DNA of 44,509 bases from contig PKWU01000038.1 in assembly GCA_003132145.1 (NCBI GenBank), positions 1 through 44,509 of the forward strand, in the 5' to 3' direction. The notes below the pieces were generated by a model. It had not been told where the DNA came from and did no database searches. It saw only the letters and a list, made by a program, of their open reading frames with translations. Position 1 is the stretch's first letter; each line of letters begins with the position of its first letter. Shown here one piece after another: positions 12,461-20,763 of this stretch. The position numbers and the translations under genes are program-made. Source of the DNA: Granulicella sp. GTDB lineage: Bacteria; Acidobacteriota; Terriglobia; Terriglobales; Acidobacteriaceae.

Positions 12461-13705
12461 ATGGCCGCCCCCTCCACGATCACCGAAGATGCCATTCCGT
12501 CGAGTCCCGGCCACGCCCCATCCGGCCTCCTCGTAAGCCTGACCCCACTTTCGGGCGAAGCCCTGGAGGCCACCCTCGCCAATCTCGCACTGGCGTTCGC
12601 CGACCGCGATCTCCTTGTAATCACCCCTGACCCCACCCCCACGACACTCCCCACATCGGGCCATATCCGCCTCACCACCTACACGCCCGCCACCATCGCG
12701 CCCGGCGGATGGGTGCTCACTCCCGCCGAATTCCTCGAACCCTGCAAGCTCATGCGGGAACACGCCTCCACTGCCTGCCTCTTGCTCGGCCCCGAGGCCC
12801 AGTCCCTTGCGCCTGAAGCCCTCCGTGCGCTCGCCGATGCCGCCCTTACCGGCAACGCCGACCTTGTCACTCCCTGCTACGCGCTCGGCCCGCGCGATGG
12901 CCTGGTCAACTCCGCCATCCTCTACCCCGTCACCCGATCCCTCTTCGGTACGCGACCGCACTACCCGCTGGCCATCGATCTCGCCTTCTCGATGCGCATG
13001 GCCGAACGCCTCGCCGTCTGCGCGCAGAAGTTCACCGCCGCCAACCAGAACGCCGCCTTCATCTGGCCCGTCGCCGAAGCCGCCGCCGCCGGCTTCTCCG
13101 TTGCTGAAGTCCCCGCCGGAGCCCGCACCCTGCCACGACCCGACGGCGCAGACCTCAACACCATGCTCGCCCAGGTTGCCGGCTCCTTCTTCGCCGACCT
13201 CGACGCCAAGGCCAGCTTCTGGCAGCGCGCCCGCCTCGCCTACTCACCCCGTACCGCCGCATTCGCTCGCGCGGAAACCACGTCTGTCCAGCCCGCCGCC
13301 GCTGAAACTCCAGATGTCCAGTCCCTGCTCGACTCCTTCTGCCTCGCCTACACCAACCTGCACGAGATCTGGTCGCTCGTCCTGCCGCCCAACTCCCTGC
13401 TCGGCCTCAAGAAGCTCTCGCAGATGCCCGCCGCCAGCTTTCGCATGAGCGACGATCTGTGGGTGCGCATTGTCTACGACTTCATCCTCGCCTACCGTCT
13501 GCGCACCATCAATCGCGGCCACCTGCTCGGCGCGCTCACCCCCCTCTACCTCGCCTGGGTCGCATCACACTTATTGCTCACCAGCGGAGCCAGACCGGAA
13601 ACCACCCCCCCTGAGAAACACATCGAAGCCCTCGCCGCCGCCTTTGAAATTGACAAGCCCTACCTCGTCTCCCGCTGGCGATGGCCCGACCGCTTCAATC
13701 CTTAG
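12461..13705 (+). CDS. GT81-like glycosyltransferase homologue lacking an obvious DxD
   Basis: 414 residues, no signal peptide. The central segment DLVTPCYALGPRDGLVNSAILYPV followed by RSLFGTRPHYPLAIDLAFS matches the pattern of glucosyl-3-phosphoglycerate and mannosylglycerate synthases (DLV.P.Y...DG.I.N...YPLTRALYG..IRQPIGGDF.FS). In those enzymes an upstream DxD-type metal site precedes this block; here the corresponding position reads LLLGPEAQSL, with no DxD. The protein may use a different donor site, bind a sugar nucleotide without catalysis, or be inactive. It sits between TreS-maltokinase and a mechanosensitive-channel-like gene, so a link to compatible solutes is plausible. The family assignment is by eye. 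Confidence 0.55.
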   Translation: MAAPSTITEDAIPSSPGHAPSGLLVSLTPLSGEALEATLANLALAFADRDLLVITPDPTPTTLPTSGHIRLTTYTPATIAPGGWVLTPAEFLEPCKLMREHASTACLLLGPEAQSLAPEALRALADAALTGNADLVTPCYALGPRDGLVNSAILYPVTRSLFGTRPHYPLAIDLAFSMRMAERLAVCAQKFTAANQNAAFIWPVAEAAAAGFSVAEVPAGARTLPRPDGADLNTMLAQVAGSFFADLDAKASFWQRARLAYSPRTAAFARAETTSVQPAAAETPDVQSLLDSFCLAYTNLHEIWSLVLPPNSLLGLKKLSQMPAASFRMSDDLWVRIVYDFILAYRLRTINRGHLLGALTPLYLAWVASHLLLTSGARPETTPPEKHIEALAAAFEIDKPYLVSRWRWPDRFNP

Positions 13706-13752
13706 TCCTCGAACCTCGTACCTTGTCCCTCGTACCTCGAAGGAGAACCTCC

Positions 13753-14535
13753 ATGGGTCAACAAATCGTATTCGCGCTCAGAGACTCGATGCACCGGGTG
13801 CTCATCAAGCTCGCCAGCTTCTTGCCCGGCCTGCTCGCGCTGCTCGTCGCCGTCGTCATCCTTACCGCCGTCGGCGCGCTGCTTGCGCTCATCCTGCGCC
13901 GCATCCTCACCGCCGTGAAATTCGACGAGCGCTTCGCCCGCAGCCAGACTGTCAACGTCGCCGACTGGTCCCCCCGCCACTCGCCCACCGTGCTGGTCGC
14001 GCGCACTGCATTCTGGGCCTGCGTCATCCTCGGCTTCATCATTGGCATCGCCGCGTTCGACGCCTCCTACGCCGGCAACTCGCAGATTGCCGCCATCCTT
14101 ATCCCCTATCTCACTCACTCCGTCGGCGCGGTGCTCATCCTGCTGGCAGGAACCGTCATCGCGCGCTTCCTCTCCCGCTCCGTCCTGATCGGCGCGGTCA
14201 ACCTGCAGATGCAGTACGCGCGCCTGCTCTCGCTTGGCGTCAAATGGCTCGTCCTGGTCCTTACCACCGCCATGGTCCTCGACCACCTGGAGATTGGCGG
14301 CACCATCGTCGACCTCGCCTTTGGAATCCTCTTCGGAGGCATCGTCCTCACCCTCTCGCTGGCCATCGGCCTCGGTTCGCGCGACCTCGTCAGTCGCTCC
14401 CTCGAAAAGAATGCCGGACACAGCGTCGATCCCAGAACCGCCGCGCACACCGCGCCCGAAGACGACCTCGCCGACATACTCCCCCGAACCGCCTCACCCC
14501 AGCCCAAACCATCCGAGACCCTGCGCCACTTCTAG
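13753..14535 (+). CDS. Small mechanosensitive-channel-like membrane protein (conserved TM-helix family)
   Basis: 260 residues with about five hydrophobic helices (about 22-48, 83-104, 117-140, 165-182, 186-208). The last one, DLAFGILFGGIVLTLSLAIG followed by LGSRDLVSR, resembles the conserved TM-helix repeat found in MscS-related and cmpX-like proteins. There is no recognisable large MscS cytoplasmic beta domain; the C-terminus is short, hydrophilic and proline-rich. It may form or modulate an osmotic release channel. AAGGAG at 13740-13745 with a 7-nt spacer fixes the ATG at 13753, although the frame is open upstream to 13681. It is last in the treS operon, in keeping with osmotic function. 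Confidence 0.7.
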   Translation: MGQQIVFALRDSMHRVLIKLASFLPGLLALLVAVVILTAVGALLALILRRILTAVKFDERFARSQTVNVADWSPRHSPTVLVARTAFWACVILGFIIGIAAFDASYAGNSQIAAILIPYLTHSVGAVLILLAGTVIARFLSRSVLIGAVNLQMQYARLLSLGVKWLVLVLTTAMVLDHLEIGGTIVDLAFGILFGGIVLTLSLAIGLGSRDLVSRSLEKNAGHSVDPRTAAHTAPEDDLADILPRTASPQPKPSETLRHF

Positions 14536-14537
14536 AA

Positions 14538-14586
14538 CGGTTTCACCGCAACAATTCTCGCGCGATAACAGTTGCGGTGAAACCGC
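14538..14586. repeat. Repeat family C, copy 2 (after the treS operon); long hairpin
   Basis: A perfect 15-bp inverted repeat, CGGTTTCACCGCAAC (14538-14552) and GTTGCGGTGAAACCG (14571-14585), with an 18-nt loop. It starts 2 bp after the stop codon of the channel-like gene. The loop and right arm match 8707-8740. It may act as a transcript end or stability element, but no T-run follows. Confidence 0.85.
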
Positions 14587-14591
14587 TCTAA

Positions 14592-14830
14592 TAAGTTCCA
14601 AATGTGGATTCCCTCGGGGAAATATGTCTCTTGCCAAACCCTGCAAAAGGTTCCTCACTTGGCACCTAATTCCAAATGCAATTCCCCTGGCAACAACCCA
14701 GGCCGCCGGCCATAATGGACGGCGTTTGTCGTACTCTTATAGAGGGTGGGAACGGATGCGAAACATTGAGTCGAGAACTGTGTCTGTAAGTGCAACCGAT
14801 GAACAATCTAAAAATGAACAAGGGCAACCG
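14592..14830. other. Leader region of the metal efflux operon
   Basis: Between the operon-end hairpin and the adaptor gene. It probably holds the promoter of the RND operon, but I could not define one with confidence; CATAAT near 14711 is a possible -10 with only a weak -35. No metal-regulator operator was recognised. If translation starts at ATG 14756 (behind GAGGGTGGG), the last 75 bp are coding. Confidence 0.35.
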
Positions 14831-15973
14831 ATGAGTGCAGCAAGAATCGCGGGCGCGCTGGCTTGCCTCGCGCTCTGTGTCGCAACCGGATGCAACCGTA
14901 AGCCAGCCGACGCCAGCAAAGAAGCGCCGCCCGCAGTCTCCGTCCAGCCCGACGCCGATCCCGCGCTGGTCGAGGTCACGAACCCCGCGGCCTTTCCGCT
15001 GGTCGCCGCGGCCGGCTACCAGGCGCCTGCCAAGCTCAACGCCACGGGCTCCGTGAACCCCGACGTCTCGCGCACCATCCCCGTCATCTCCATCGCCTCC
15101 GGCCGCGTCGTCGCCATCCACGCGCGCCTGGGCGACTTCGTCAAGAAGGGACAGCTCCTGATGGAGGTGCAGAGCAACGACGTTGCGACTGCCTTCAGCA
15201 CCTACCTCAAGGCCGTAAGCGACGAGCGCCTAACCCAGGTGCAGCTCAACCGCGCCCGGCTGCTGCTGGACAAAGGAGCGATCCCCGCCAGCCAGCTTGA
15301 GATCGCGCAGAACTCCGAGGACGACGCCAGGTCCGCGCTCACCGCCGCCGAGCAGCAACTTCATGTGCTGGGCGTCGACAAGGACCACCCCACCGAGAGC
15401 GTCAAGGTCTACTCGCCGGCCAGCGGAATCATCGTCGCGCAGAACGTTACCGACGCGGCAGCCGCGGGCGTCACCTACTCCGGCTCGGCCAACGCCTTCA
15501 CCATCGCCGACCTCTCGCGCGTCTGGGTCGTCTGCGATGTCTACGAGAACGATCTCGCCCAGGTCCACCTCGGGCAGAAGGCGGAGGTCCGCCTCGCCGC
15601 CTACCCCGGCAAGGTGCTGCCCGGCGTCATCAGCGACATCGGCGCAGTCCTCGATCCCACCCTGCGCACCGCCAAGGTCCGCATCGAGGTCGCCAATCCC
15701 GGCTCGCTATTGCGCGTCGGCATGTTCGCCACCGCAACCTTCTTCGGCAAGGCCACCCAGACCCACGCCAGCGTTCCAGCCACTGCCATCCTGCATCTGC
15801 ACGACCGCGACTGGGTCTATCTGCCTGTCGATGGCACCGGAAACTTCCGCCGCGTCGCCGTCGAGGCCGGCGACATGCTCCCCAATGGAATGCAGCAGGT
15901 CAACTCCGGAATCAACATCGGCCAGCAGGTCGTCTCCAACGCACTCACCCTCCAGAACGCGGTGGACCAATAG
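14831..15973 (+). CDS. cusB: Heavy-metal RND efflux periplasmic adaptor, CusB/CzcB type, lipoprotein
   Basis: 380 residues. From ATG 14831 it opens MSAARIAGALACLALC followed by VATGCNR, a lipoprotein signal peptide with a slightly atypical lipobox. Then come the barrel-sandwich and hairpin regions of a membrane fusion protein: SGRVVAIHARLGDFVKKGQL, a coiled-coil rich in Q, L and A around 15240-15360, YSPASGIIVAQNV, and a beta-barrel with VWVVCDVYENDLAQVHLGQ. It would link the inner-membrane pump CusA to the outer-membrane channel. An in-frame ATG at 14756 has a good ribosome binding site but would bury the signal peptide behind 25 residues, so 14831 is preferred. The stop abuts the cusA start without a gap. 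Confidence 0.87.
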   Translation: MSAARIAGALACLALCVATGCNRKPADASKEAPPAVSVQPDADPALVEVTNPAAFPLVAAAGYQAPAKLNATGSVNPDVSRTIPVISIASGRVVAIHARLGDFVKKGQLLMEVQSNDVATAFSTYLKAVSDERLTQVQLNRARLLLDKGAIPASQLEIAQNSEDDARSALTAAEQQLHVLGVDKDHPTESVKVYSPASGIIVAQNVTDAAAAGVTYSGSANAFTIADLSRVWVVCDVYENDLAQVHLGQKAEVRLAAYPGKVLPGVISDIGAVLDPTLRTAKVRIEVANPGSLLRVGMFATATFFGKATQTHASVPATAILHLHDRDWVYLPVDGTGNFRRVAVEAGDMLPNGMQQVNSGINIGQQVVSNALTLQNAVDQ

Positions 15974-18900
15974 ATGATTCGCGGCCTCGTCGATTTCGCC
16001 CTCAACAATCGTTGGCTCATGATCGGTGCGGCGATTCTGCTCTTCGCCTGGGGCATCGTCTCCTTCCACAGCCTCCCCGTCGAGGCCTATCCCGACGTCG
16101 CCAACAACTACGTCCAGATCATCACCCAGTGGCCGGGCCGCGCCGCCGAAGAGGTCGAGCAGCAGGTCACCGTCCCCATCGAGATCCAGATGGCCGGCAT
16201 CCCCCACCTCGAGCATCTGCGTTCCACATCGCTCGCCGGCCTCTCCAGCGTCATGCTCATCTTCGACGACGACTCCACCGACAAGGACAACCGCCAGGAG
16301 GTCTTCCAGCGCCTCGGCCAGGTCACGCTCCCCGCCGGCCTGCAGCCGCAGATGGGCACCGACTGGAGTCCCGTCGGACAGATCTACTGGTACACCCTGC
16401 GCTCCACCAATCCCGCCTACGACAGCATGGAGTTGAAGTCGCTGGAAGACTGGAAGCTGGAAAAGGAGTTCAAGTCCGTCCCCGGCGTGGTCGATGTCTC
16501 CAGCTTCGGCGGCATCACGCGCGAGTACCAGATTCGCCTCGATCCTGACAAGCTCATCGCCTACGGCCTCTCCATCGCCCAGGTCGAGCAGCAGATCGCC
16601 AACAACAACGTCAACGCCGGCGGCAACTTCATCGAGCAGGGCGAGCAGCAGATCAACGTCCGCGAGGTCGGCCTCTTCACCAGCGTCCACGACATCGAGC
16701 AGACCGTCCTCAAGACCCAGTCCGGAACCGCGTTGCGTATCAAGGACATCGCAACCGTCGTCCAGGGCCCCAAGATCCGCCTCGGACAGATCGGCAAGAC
16801 ATGCCGCCCCGGCGCAACCCCCATCGACGAATCCGACCCCACCTCCGGTCCCACCGATCCCTGCGTCCAGCATCAGGACAGCCAGGGCCGAACCACCTCC
16901 GTCGAGAAGCAGGACGGCAAGCTCATCAATAACGACGATGTGGTCGAGGGCATCGTCCTGCTGCAGAAGGGCGCGAACTCCGATGCCACCCTCGAAGGCA
17001 TCCACAATAAAGTCGCCGAGCTGAACGGCGACGCGACGCACCCCGGCGTTCTTCCTCCCGGCGTCAAGATCGTTCCCTTCCTCGACCGTAGCGATCTGCT
17101 CCACTACACCACGCACACGGTGCTCAACAACCTCAGCGAGGGCATCATCCTCGTCGTCATCATCCTCTTCCTCTTCCTCGGCAACGTGCGCGGCGCCATC
17201 ATCGTCGCCCTCACCATGCCGTTTGCCCTGCTCTTCGCCGCCATCTGCCTGGACCTGCGCGGCATCCCCGCAAACCTTCTCTCTCTCGGCGCGCTGGACT
17301 TCGGAATGGTGGTCGACGGCTCCGTCGTCATGATCGAGAACATCGTCCGCCATCTCAGCCACGGGCGTAGCGAGACCGTCACTCCCAAACAGCAGATCCG
17401 CGAGGCCGCGCACGAGGTGCAGCGCCCGGTCTTCTTCGCGCGCGGAATGATCATCGCCGCCTATCTGCCCATCTTCACCCTGCAGGCCGTCGAGGGCCGC
17501 CTCTTCAAGCCCATGGCCTGGACTGTCACCTTTGCCTTGCTCGGTGCCCTGGCCTTTGCCATCCTTATCGCTCCGGTCATGGCCAGCTTCGCTTTCCGCA
17601 AAGGCGCCAAAGAGTGGGAAAACCCCATCATGGGCTGGCTCACCAACCACTACCGCACAGCCGTGCGGTGGGCAATCCTGCATCGCAACCTCACTGTAGG
17701 CGCCTCTGGCGCTCTCTTTGCCGTCGCTCTCTTCCTCACCTTCAGCGGAGTCATCGGCTCCGAGTTCCTGCCTCACCTGGACGAGGGCTCCATCTGGGTG
17801 CGCGGCACCCTCGCCGCCTCCACCGGCCCCACCGAGAGCCTGCGCGTCATGAACGAGGCGCGCATCCGCCTCAACTCATTCCCCGAGGTCACCAAGGTGG
17901 TCAGCCAGACCGGCCGTCCCGACGACGGCACCGATACCACAGGCTTCTTCAACACCGAGTACTTCGTCGACCTCAAGCCCAAGGACCAGTGGCGTCCCGT
18001 CTTCCGCAAAAATAAAGATGAGCTGATCGCCGCCATGAACACCGAGCTTAGCAAGATTCCCGGCGTCGGCTGGAACTTCTCCCAGCCCATCTCCGACAAC
18101 GTCGAAGAGGCGGTCAGCGGAGTCAAGGGAGAGCTCGCCGTCAAGATCTACGGCGACGACCTGCGCACGCTGGAAGCCAAGGGCGACCAGATCGTCTCCA
18201 TCATGTCCCAGATCAAAGGCGTCGAGGACCTCGGTCTCTTCCGCGTCATCGGCCAGCCCAACCTCAACTACACCGTCGATCGCGCCGCCACCGCGCGCTA
18301 CGGCATCAACGTCGCCGACGTGCAGGACGCCATCCAGACCGCCGTCGGCGGCAACGCTGTCACTCAGGTCCTCAAGGGAGAGGCGCGCTACGACGTCGTC
18401 CTGCGCTACCAGCCGCAGTTCCGCGACACCCAGGAGGCCATCGACAACATCCGCCTCCTCGCCCCCTCCGGCGAGCGCGTCTCCCTCGCCCAGCTCACCA
18501 CCGTAAAGACCGAGGACGGCGCCGAAGAGGTCTACCGCGAGGCCGGCCAGCGTTACGTCGCCATCAAGTACAGCGTGCGCGGTCGCGACCTCGGCTCCAC
18601 CGTCGAAGAGGCCATCCGCAAGGTCAACGCCCAGGTCGCGCTGCCGCCGGGCTACAAGATCGACTGGGCCGGTGAGTATGCCAGCCAGCAGCGCTCCACG
18701 CGCCGCCTCATGCTGGTGCTGCCCATTACGCTGATCGTCATCTTCGTCCTGCTCTACATGATGTTCCACTCCGGCAAGTGGGCCTTGCTCATCTTCTTCA
18801 CCGTCTCCATGGCCCCGGTCGGCGGACTCACCGCGCTGCTGCTCACCCGCACCCACTTCAGCGTCTCCTCCGGCGTCGGATTCCTCGCCCTCTTCGGCGT

Positions 18901-19225
18901 CTCGGTCGAGGTCGGCGTCATTATGCTGGAGTACATCAACCAGATGCGCGTGCGCGGACACTCCATCGAAGAGGCAGCCATCGAGGGCGCCGTCCTCCGC
19001 CTGCGTCCCATCATGATGACCATGCTGGTCGCCACCCTCGGCCTTCTGCCCGCCGCCACATCGCACGGCATCGGCTCCGACTCGCAGCGCCCCTTCGCCA
19101 TCGTCATCGTCGGCGGCCTCATCGGCGCGCTCATCATCAGCGTCTTCCTTCTGCCCACCCTCTACGTCTGGATCGCACGCCCCGACGACGTACTCCCATC
19201 CCCGGAAACGGAGTTCGAGAACTAA
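15974..19225 (+). CDS. cusA: Heavy-metal efflux RND transporter, CusA/CzcA family
   Basis: 1083 residues, the normal size for HME-RND pumps. Proton-driven export of a metal cation across both membranes. It opens MIRGLVDFALNNRWLMIGAA followed by EAYPDVANNYVQI. The fourth membrane helix carries GALDFGMVVDGSVVMIEN, with the two acidic residues typical of HME pumps. Two large periplasmic loops and 12 membrane helices are evident. The motif alone does not separate copper/silver from cobalt/zinc/cadmium. The first loop has an extra polar stretch around 16797-16940 (two cysteines, many T, D and P). The start directly follows the adaptor stop, so the genes are surely cotranslated. Confidence 0.93.
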   Translation: MIRGLVDFALNNRWLMIGAAILLFAWGIVSFHSLPVEAYPDVANNYVQIITQWPGRAAEEVEQQVTVPIEIQMAGIPHLEHLRSTSLAGLSSVMLIFDDDSTDKDNRQEVFQRLGQVTLPAGLQPQMGTDWSPVGQIYWYTLRSTNPAYDSMELKSLEDWKLEKEFKSVPGVVDVSSFGGITREYQIRLDPDKLIAYGLSIAQVEQQIANNNVNAGGNFIEQGEQQINVREVGLFTSVHDIEQTVLKTQSGTALRIKDIATVVQGPKIRLGQIGKTCRPGATPIDESDPTSGPTDPCVQHQDSQGRTTSVEKQDGKLINNDDVVEGIVLLQKGANSDATLEGIHNKVAELNGDATHPGVLPPGVKIVPFLDRSDLLHYTTHTVLNNLSEGIILVVIILFLFLGNVRGAIIVALTMPFALLFAAICLDLRGIPANLLSLGALDFGMVVDGSVVMIENIVRHLSHGRSETVTPKQQIREAAHEVQRPVFFARGMIIAAYLPIFTLQAVEGRLFKPMAWTVTFALLGALAFAILIAPVMASFAFRKGAKEWENPIMGWLTNHYRTAVRWAILHRNLTVGASGALFAVALFLTFSGVIGSEFLPHLDEGSIWVRGTLAASTGPTESLRVMNEARIRLNSFPEVTKVVSQTGRPDDGTDTTGFFNTEYFVDLKPKDQWRPVFRKNKDELIAAMNTELSKIPGVGWNFSQPISDNVEEAVSGVKGELAVKIYGDDLRTLEAKGDQIVSIMSQIKGVEDLGLFRVIGQPNLNYTVDRAATARYGINVADVQDAIQTAVGGNAVTQVLKGEARYDVVLRYQPQFRDTQEAIDNIRLLAPSGERVSLAQLTTVKTEDGAEEVYREAGQRYVAIKYSVRGRDLGSTVEEAIRKVNAQVALPPGYKIDWAGEYASQQRSTRRLMLVLPITLIVIFVLLYMMFHSGKWALLIFFTVSMAPVGGLTALLLTRTHFSVSSGVGFLALFGVSVEVGVIMLEYINQMRVRGHSIEEAAIEGAVLRLRPIMMTMLVATLGLLPAATSHGIGSDSQRPFAIVIVGGLIGALIISVFLLPTLYVWIARPDDVLPSPETEFEN

Positions 19226-19227
19226 CT

Positions 19228-20568
19228 ATGAAAACGGCAAGACATTTTGTCCTCCTGAGCACAGCACCACTGAAATCGTCATTCTGGCGAAGCCAGAATC
19301 TCCGTATTTCGTCTTTGCCGTTGTCTGTTCTAAAAAGCCCCCTCTGCGCCGCAGCTCTGCTCGCAATCTTCCTCGCCTCCGCATCCGCCTTCGCCCAAAC
19401 CGCGCCACTCACCATGCAGCAGGCCGTCGATCTCGCCCGCTCCAAAAACCCCACCCTCCTCGCCGCAGAGCAGAATCTCCTCTCCGTCAAGGCGCAGGAG
19501 TTGCAGGCCGCCACCCGCCAGAACCCCTACTTCGCCGCCGCCGGCAGCAACCTCACCGAACCCGACAGCAATGGCAATCCCTATGCCATCGGAGTCGGCG
19601 TCGGCCGCCTCTTCGAGCGCGGCGAGAAGCGCCGCTGGCGCCTCGACTCCGCCCGCTCCACCACCGTCGAGACAGACGACCAGCTCCAGCTCACCGTGCA
19701 GCAGACCATCCTCGCCGTGCGCACCGCCTTCACCAACCTCATCATCGCCAAGGCCGCCAAAAAGCTCGCCGACGACAACCTCACCGACTTCAAAAAAGAG
19801 GTCGCCATCGGCAATGATCGTTACAAGGCCGGCGACCTCGCCAAGCTCGACTTCGAGCGTCTCGACCTCCAGCTCGCCCAGTTCGAGAGCGACGAGTCCA
19901 GCGCCGTCACCGCCATGCAGCAGGCCAGCCTCCAGCTCCAGGTCCTGCTCGGCATCGACAAGCCCAGCGCGGACTTCGATGTCATCGGCGACGTAGTCCC
20001 GCCGCCCGTCGCGCTCACCATGGACGATCTCGAACAGAAAGGCCTCGCCGCGCGCCCAGACCTCAAGGCCGCCGCCGCCGCCGTCGCCGTCGCAGACGCC
20101 CAGGTCAAGCTCGCAACCGCCAACGGCACAGCAGACCCCACGCTGGAGGCCGACTACAACCGCAACGGCCTCGACAACTCTGTCGGCTTCAACCTCAACA
20201 TCCCCATCCGCATCTTCGACCACAACCAGGGCAACAAGGCAACCGCCCGCTTCACCGCCGAGGCCTCCCGCTTCACCGTCATCGCCCTGCACAACCAGGT
20301 CGTCAGCGACGTCGATCAGGCCTACTCCGGCTACATCAACTCCAAGCTGCTCTCCGACCGCTACAACGGCCACTACCTCGCCGAATCGAAAGACGTCCTC
20401 GACATCGCGCGCTTCAGCTACGAGCACGGCAACCTCGCGCTCATCGACTATCTCGACGTCCTGCGCGACTCGCGCTCCGTCTCCTCCGACGCCCTCAACT
20501 CCTACCAGCAGACCTGGATCGCCATCCACCAACTCAGCTTCGTCACCGCCTCCGGCATCGTCCCGTAG
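19228..20568 (+). CDS. Outer-membrane efflux channel, CusC/CzcC (TolC) family
   Basis: 446 residues from ATG 19228, or about 30 fewer if a TTG at 19315 or 19321 is used. The signal peptide core is at about 38-54 with cleavage after SAFA (residue 56). The mature part has two outer-membrane efflux repeats beginning LTMQQAVDLARSKNPTLLAA and MDDLEQKGLAARPDLKAA, and long Q/A/L-rich coiled-coil helices. It would complete the CusBA exporter. Residues 17-30 ([14 protein letters not shown]) are translated from a copy of a dispersed palindromic repeat, giving an unusually long segment before the signal peptide. This makes the annotated start doubtful. Confidence 0.88.
   Translation: MKTARHFVLLSTAPLKSSFWRSQNLRISSLPLSVLKSPLCAAALLAIFLASASAFAQTAPLTMQQAVDLARSKNPTLLAAEQNLLSVKAQELQAATRQNPYFAAAGSNLTEPDSNGNPYAIGVGVGRLFERGEKRRWRLDSARSTTVETDDQLQLTVQQTILAVRTAFTNLIIAKAAKKLADDNLTDFKKEVAIGNDRYKAGDLAKLDFERLDLQLAQFESDESSAVTAMQQASLQLQVLLGIDKPSADFDVIGDVVPPPVALTMDDLEQKGLAARPDLKAAAAAVAVADAQVKLATANGTADPTLEADYNRNGLDNSVGFNLNIPIRIFDHNQGNKATARFTAEASRFTVIALHNQVVSDVDQAYSGYINSKLLSDRYNGHYLAESKDVLDIARFSYEHGNLALIDYLDVLRDSRSVSSDALNSYQQTWIAIHQLSFVTASGIVP
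19277..19315 (+). repeat. Repeat family A, copy 1 (within cusC 5' end)
   Basis: CGTC, then the hairpin ATTCTGGC-GAA-GCCAGAAT, then CTCCGTATTTCGTCTTT. Nearly identical copies are at 26317 and 36672, all in the same orientation. This copy lies within the predicted N-terminal codons of the efflux channel. Confidence 0.9.
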
Positions 20569-20570
20569 CT

Positions 20571-20760
20571 AGTTGTTGAAGAATCCATAGAGGGTGTCAT
20601 CCTGAGCGGAGCCTCCCGCAGTTGTATCGCGGGAGGCGGAGTCGAAGAGCCTGTCCTGAGCTTGCCGAAGGAACCCCGATACAACCGGTCGAGCCACAAT
20701 CCTCGACACATTTTCAATCGATAATTCCGTCTTTTTCGCCCGATTTATATGTCGATACCG
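20571..20760 (+). repeat. Repeat family B, copy 1 (190 bp)
   Basis: Matches 39018-39183 over its whole length except for a ~24-bp extra segment after GTCGAAGA. It contains the hairpin CCTCCCGC...GCGGGAGG (9-nt loop) and GTCATCCTGAGCGGAGC. It fills the gap between the convergent efflux channel and outer-membrane genes and ends 3 bp from the latter's stop codon. Confidence 0.9.
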
Positions 20761-20763
20761 GCG

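Noticed and set aside
15707..17776. 689-codon minus-strand frame antisense to cusA
   Set aside because: Low-complexity D/G/E-rich translation with no recognisable domain; the opposite strand encodes a full HME-RND pump.
20571..20760. CRISPR or structured RNA at the family B repeat
   Set aside because: Only one unit per locus, no regular spacers, and the same sequence recurs 18 kb away as a dispersed repeat.
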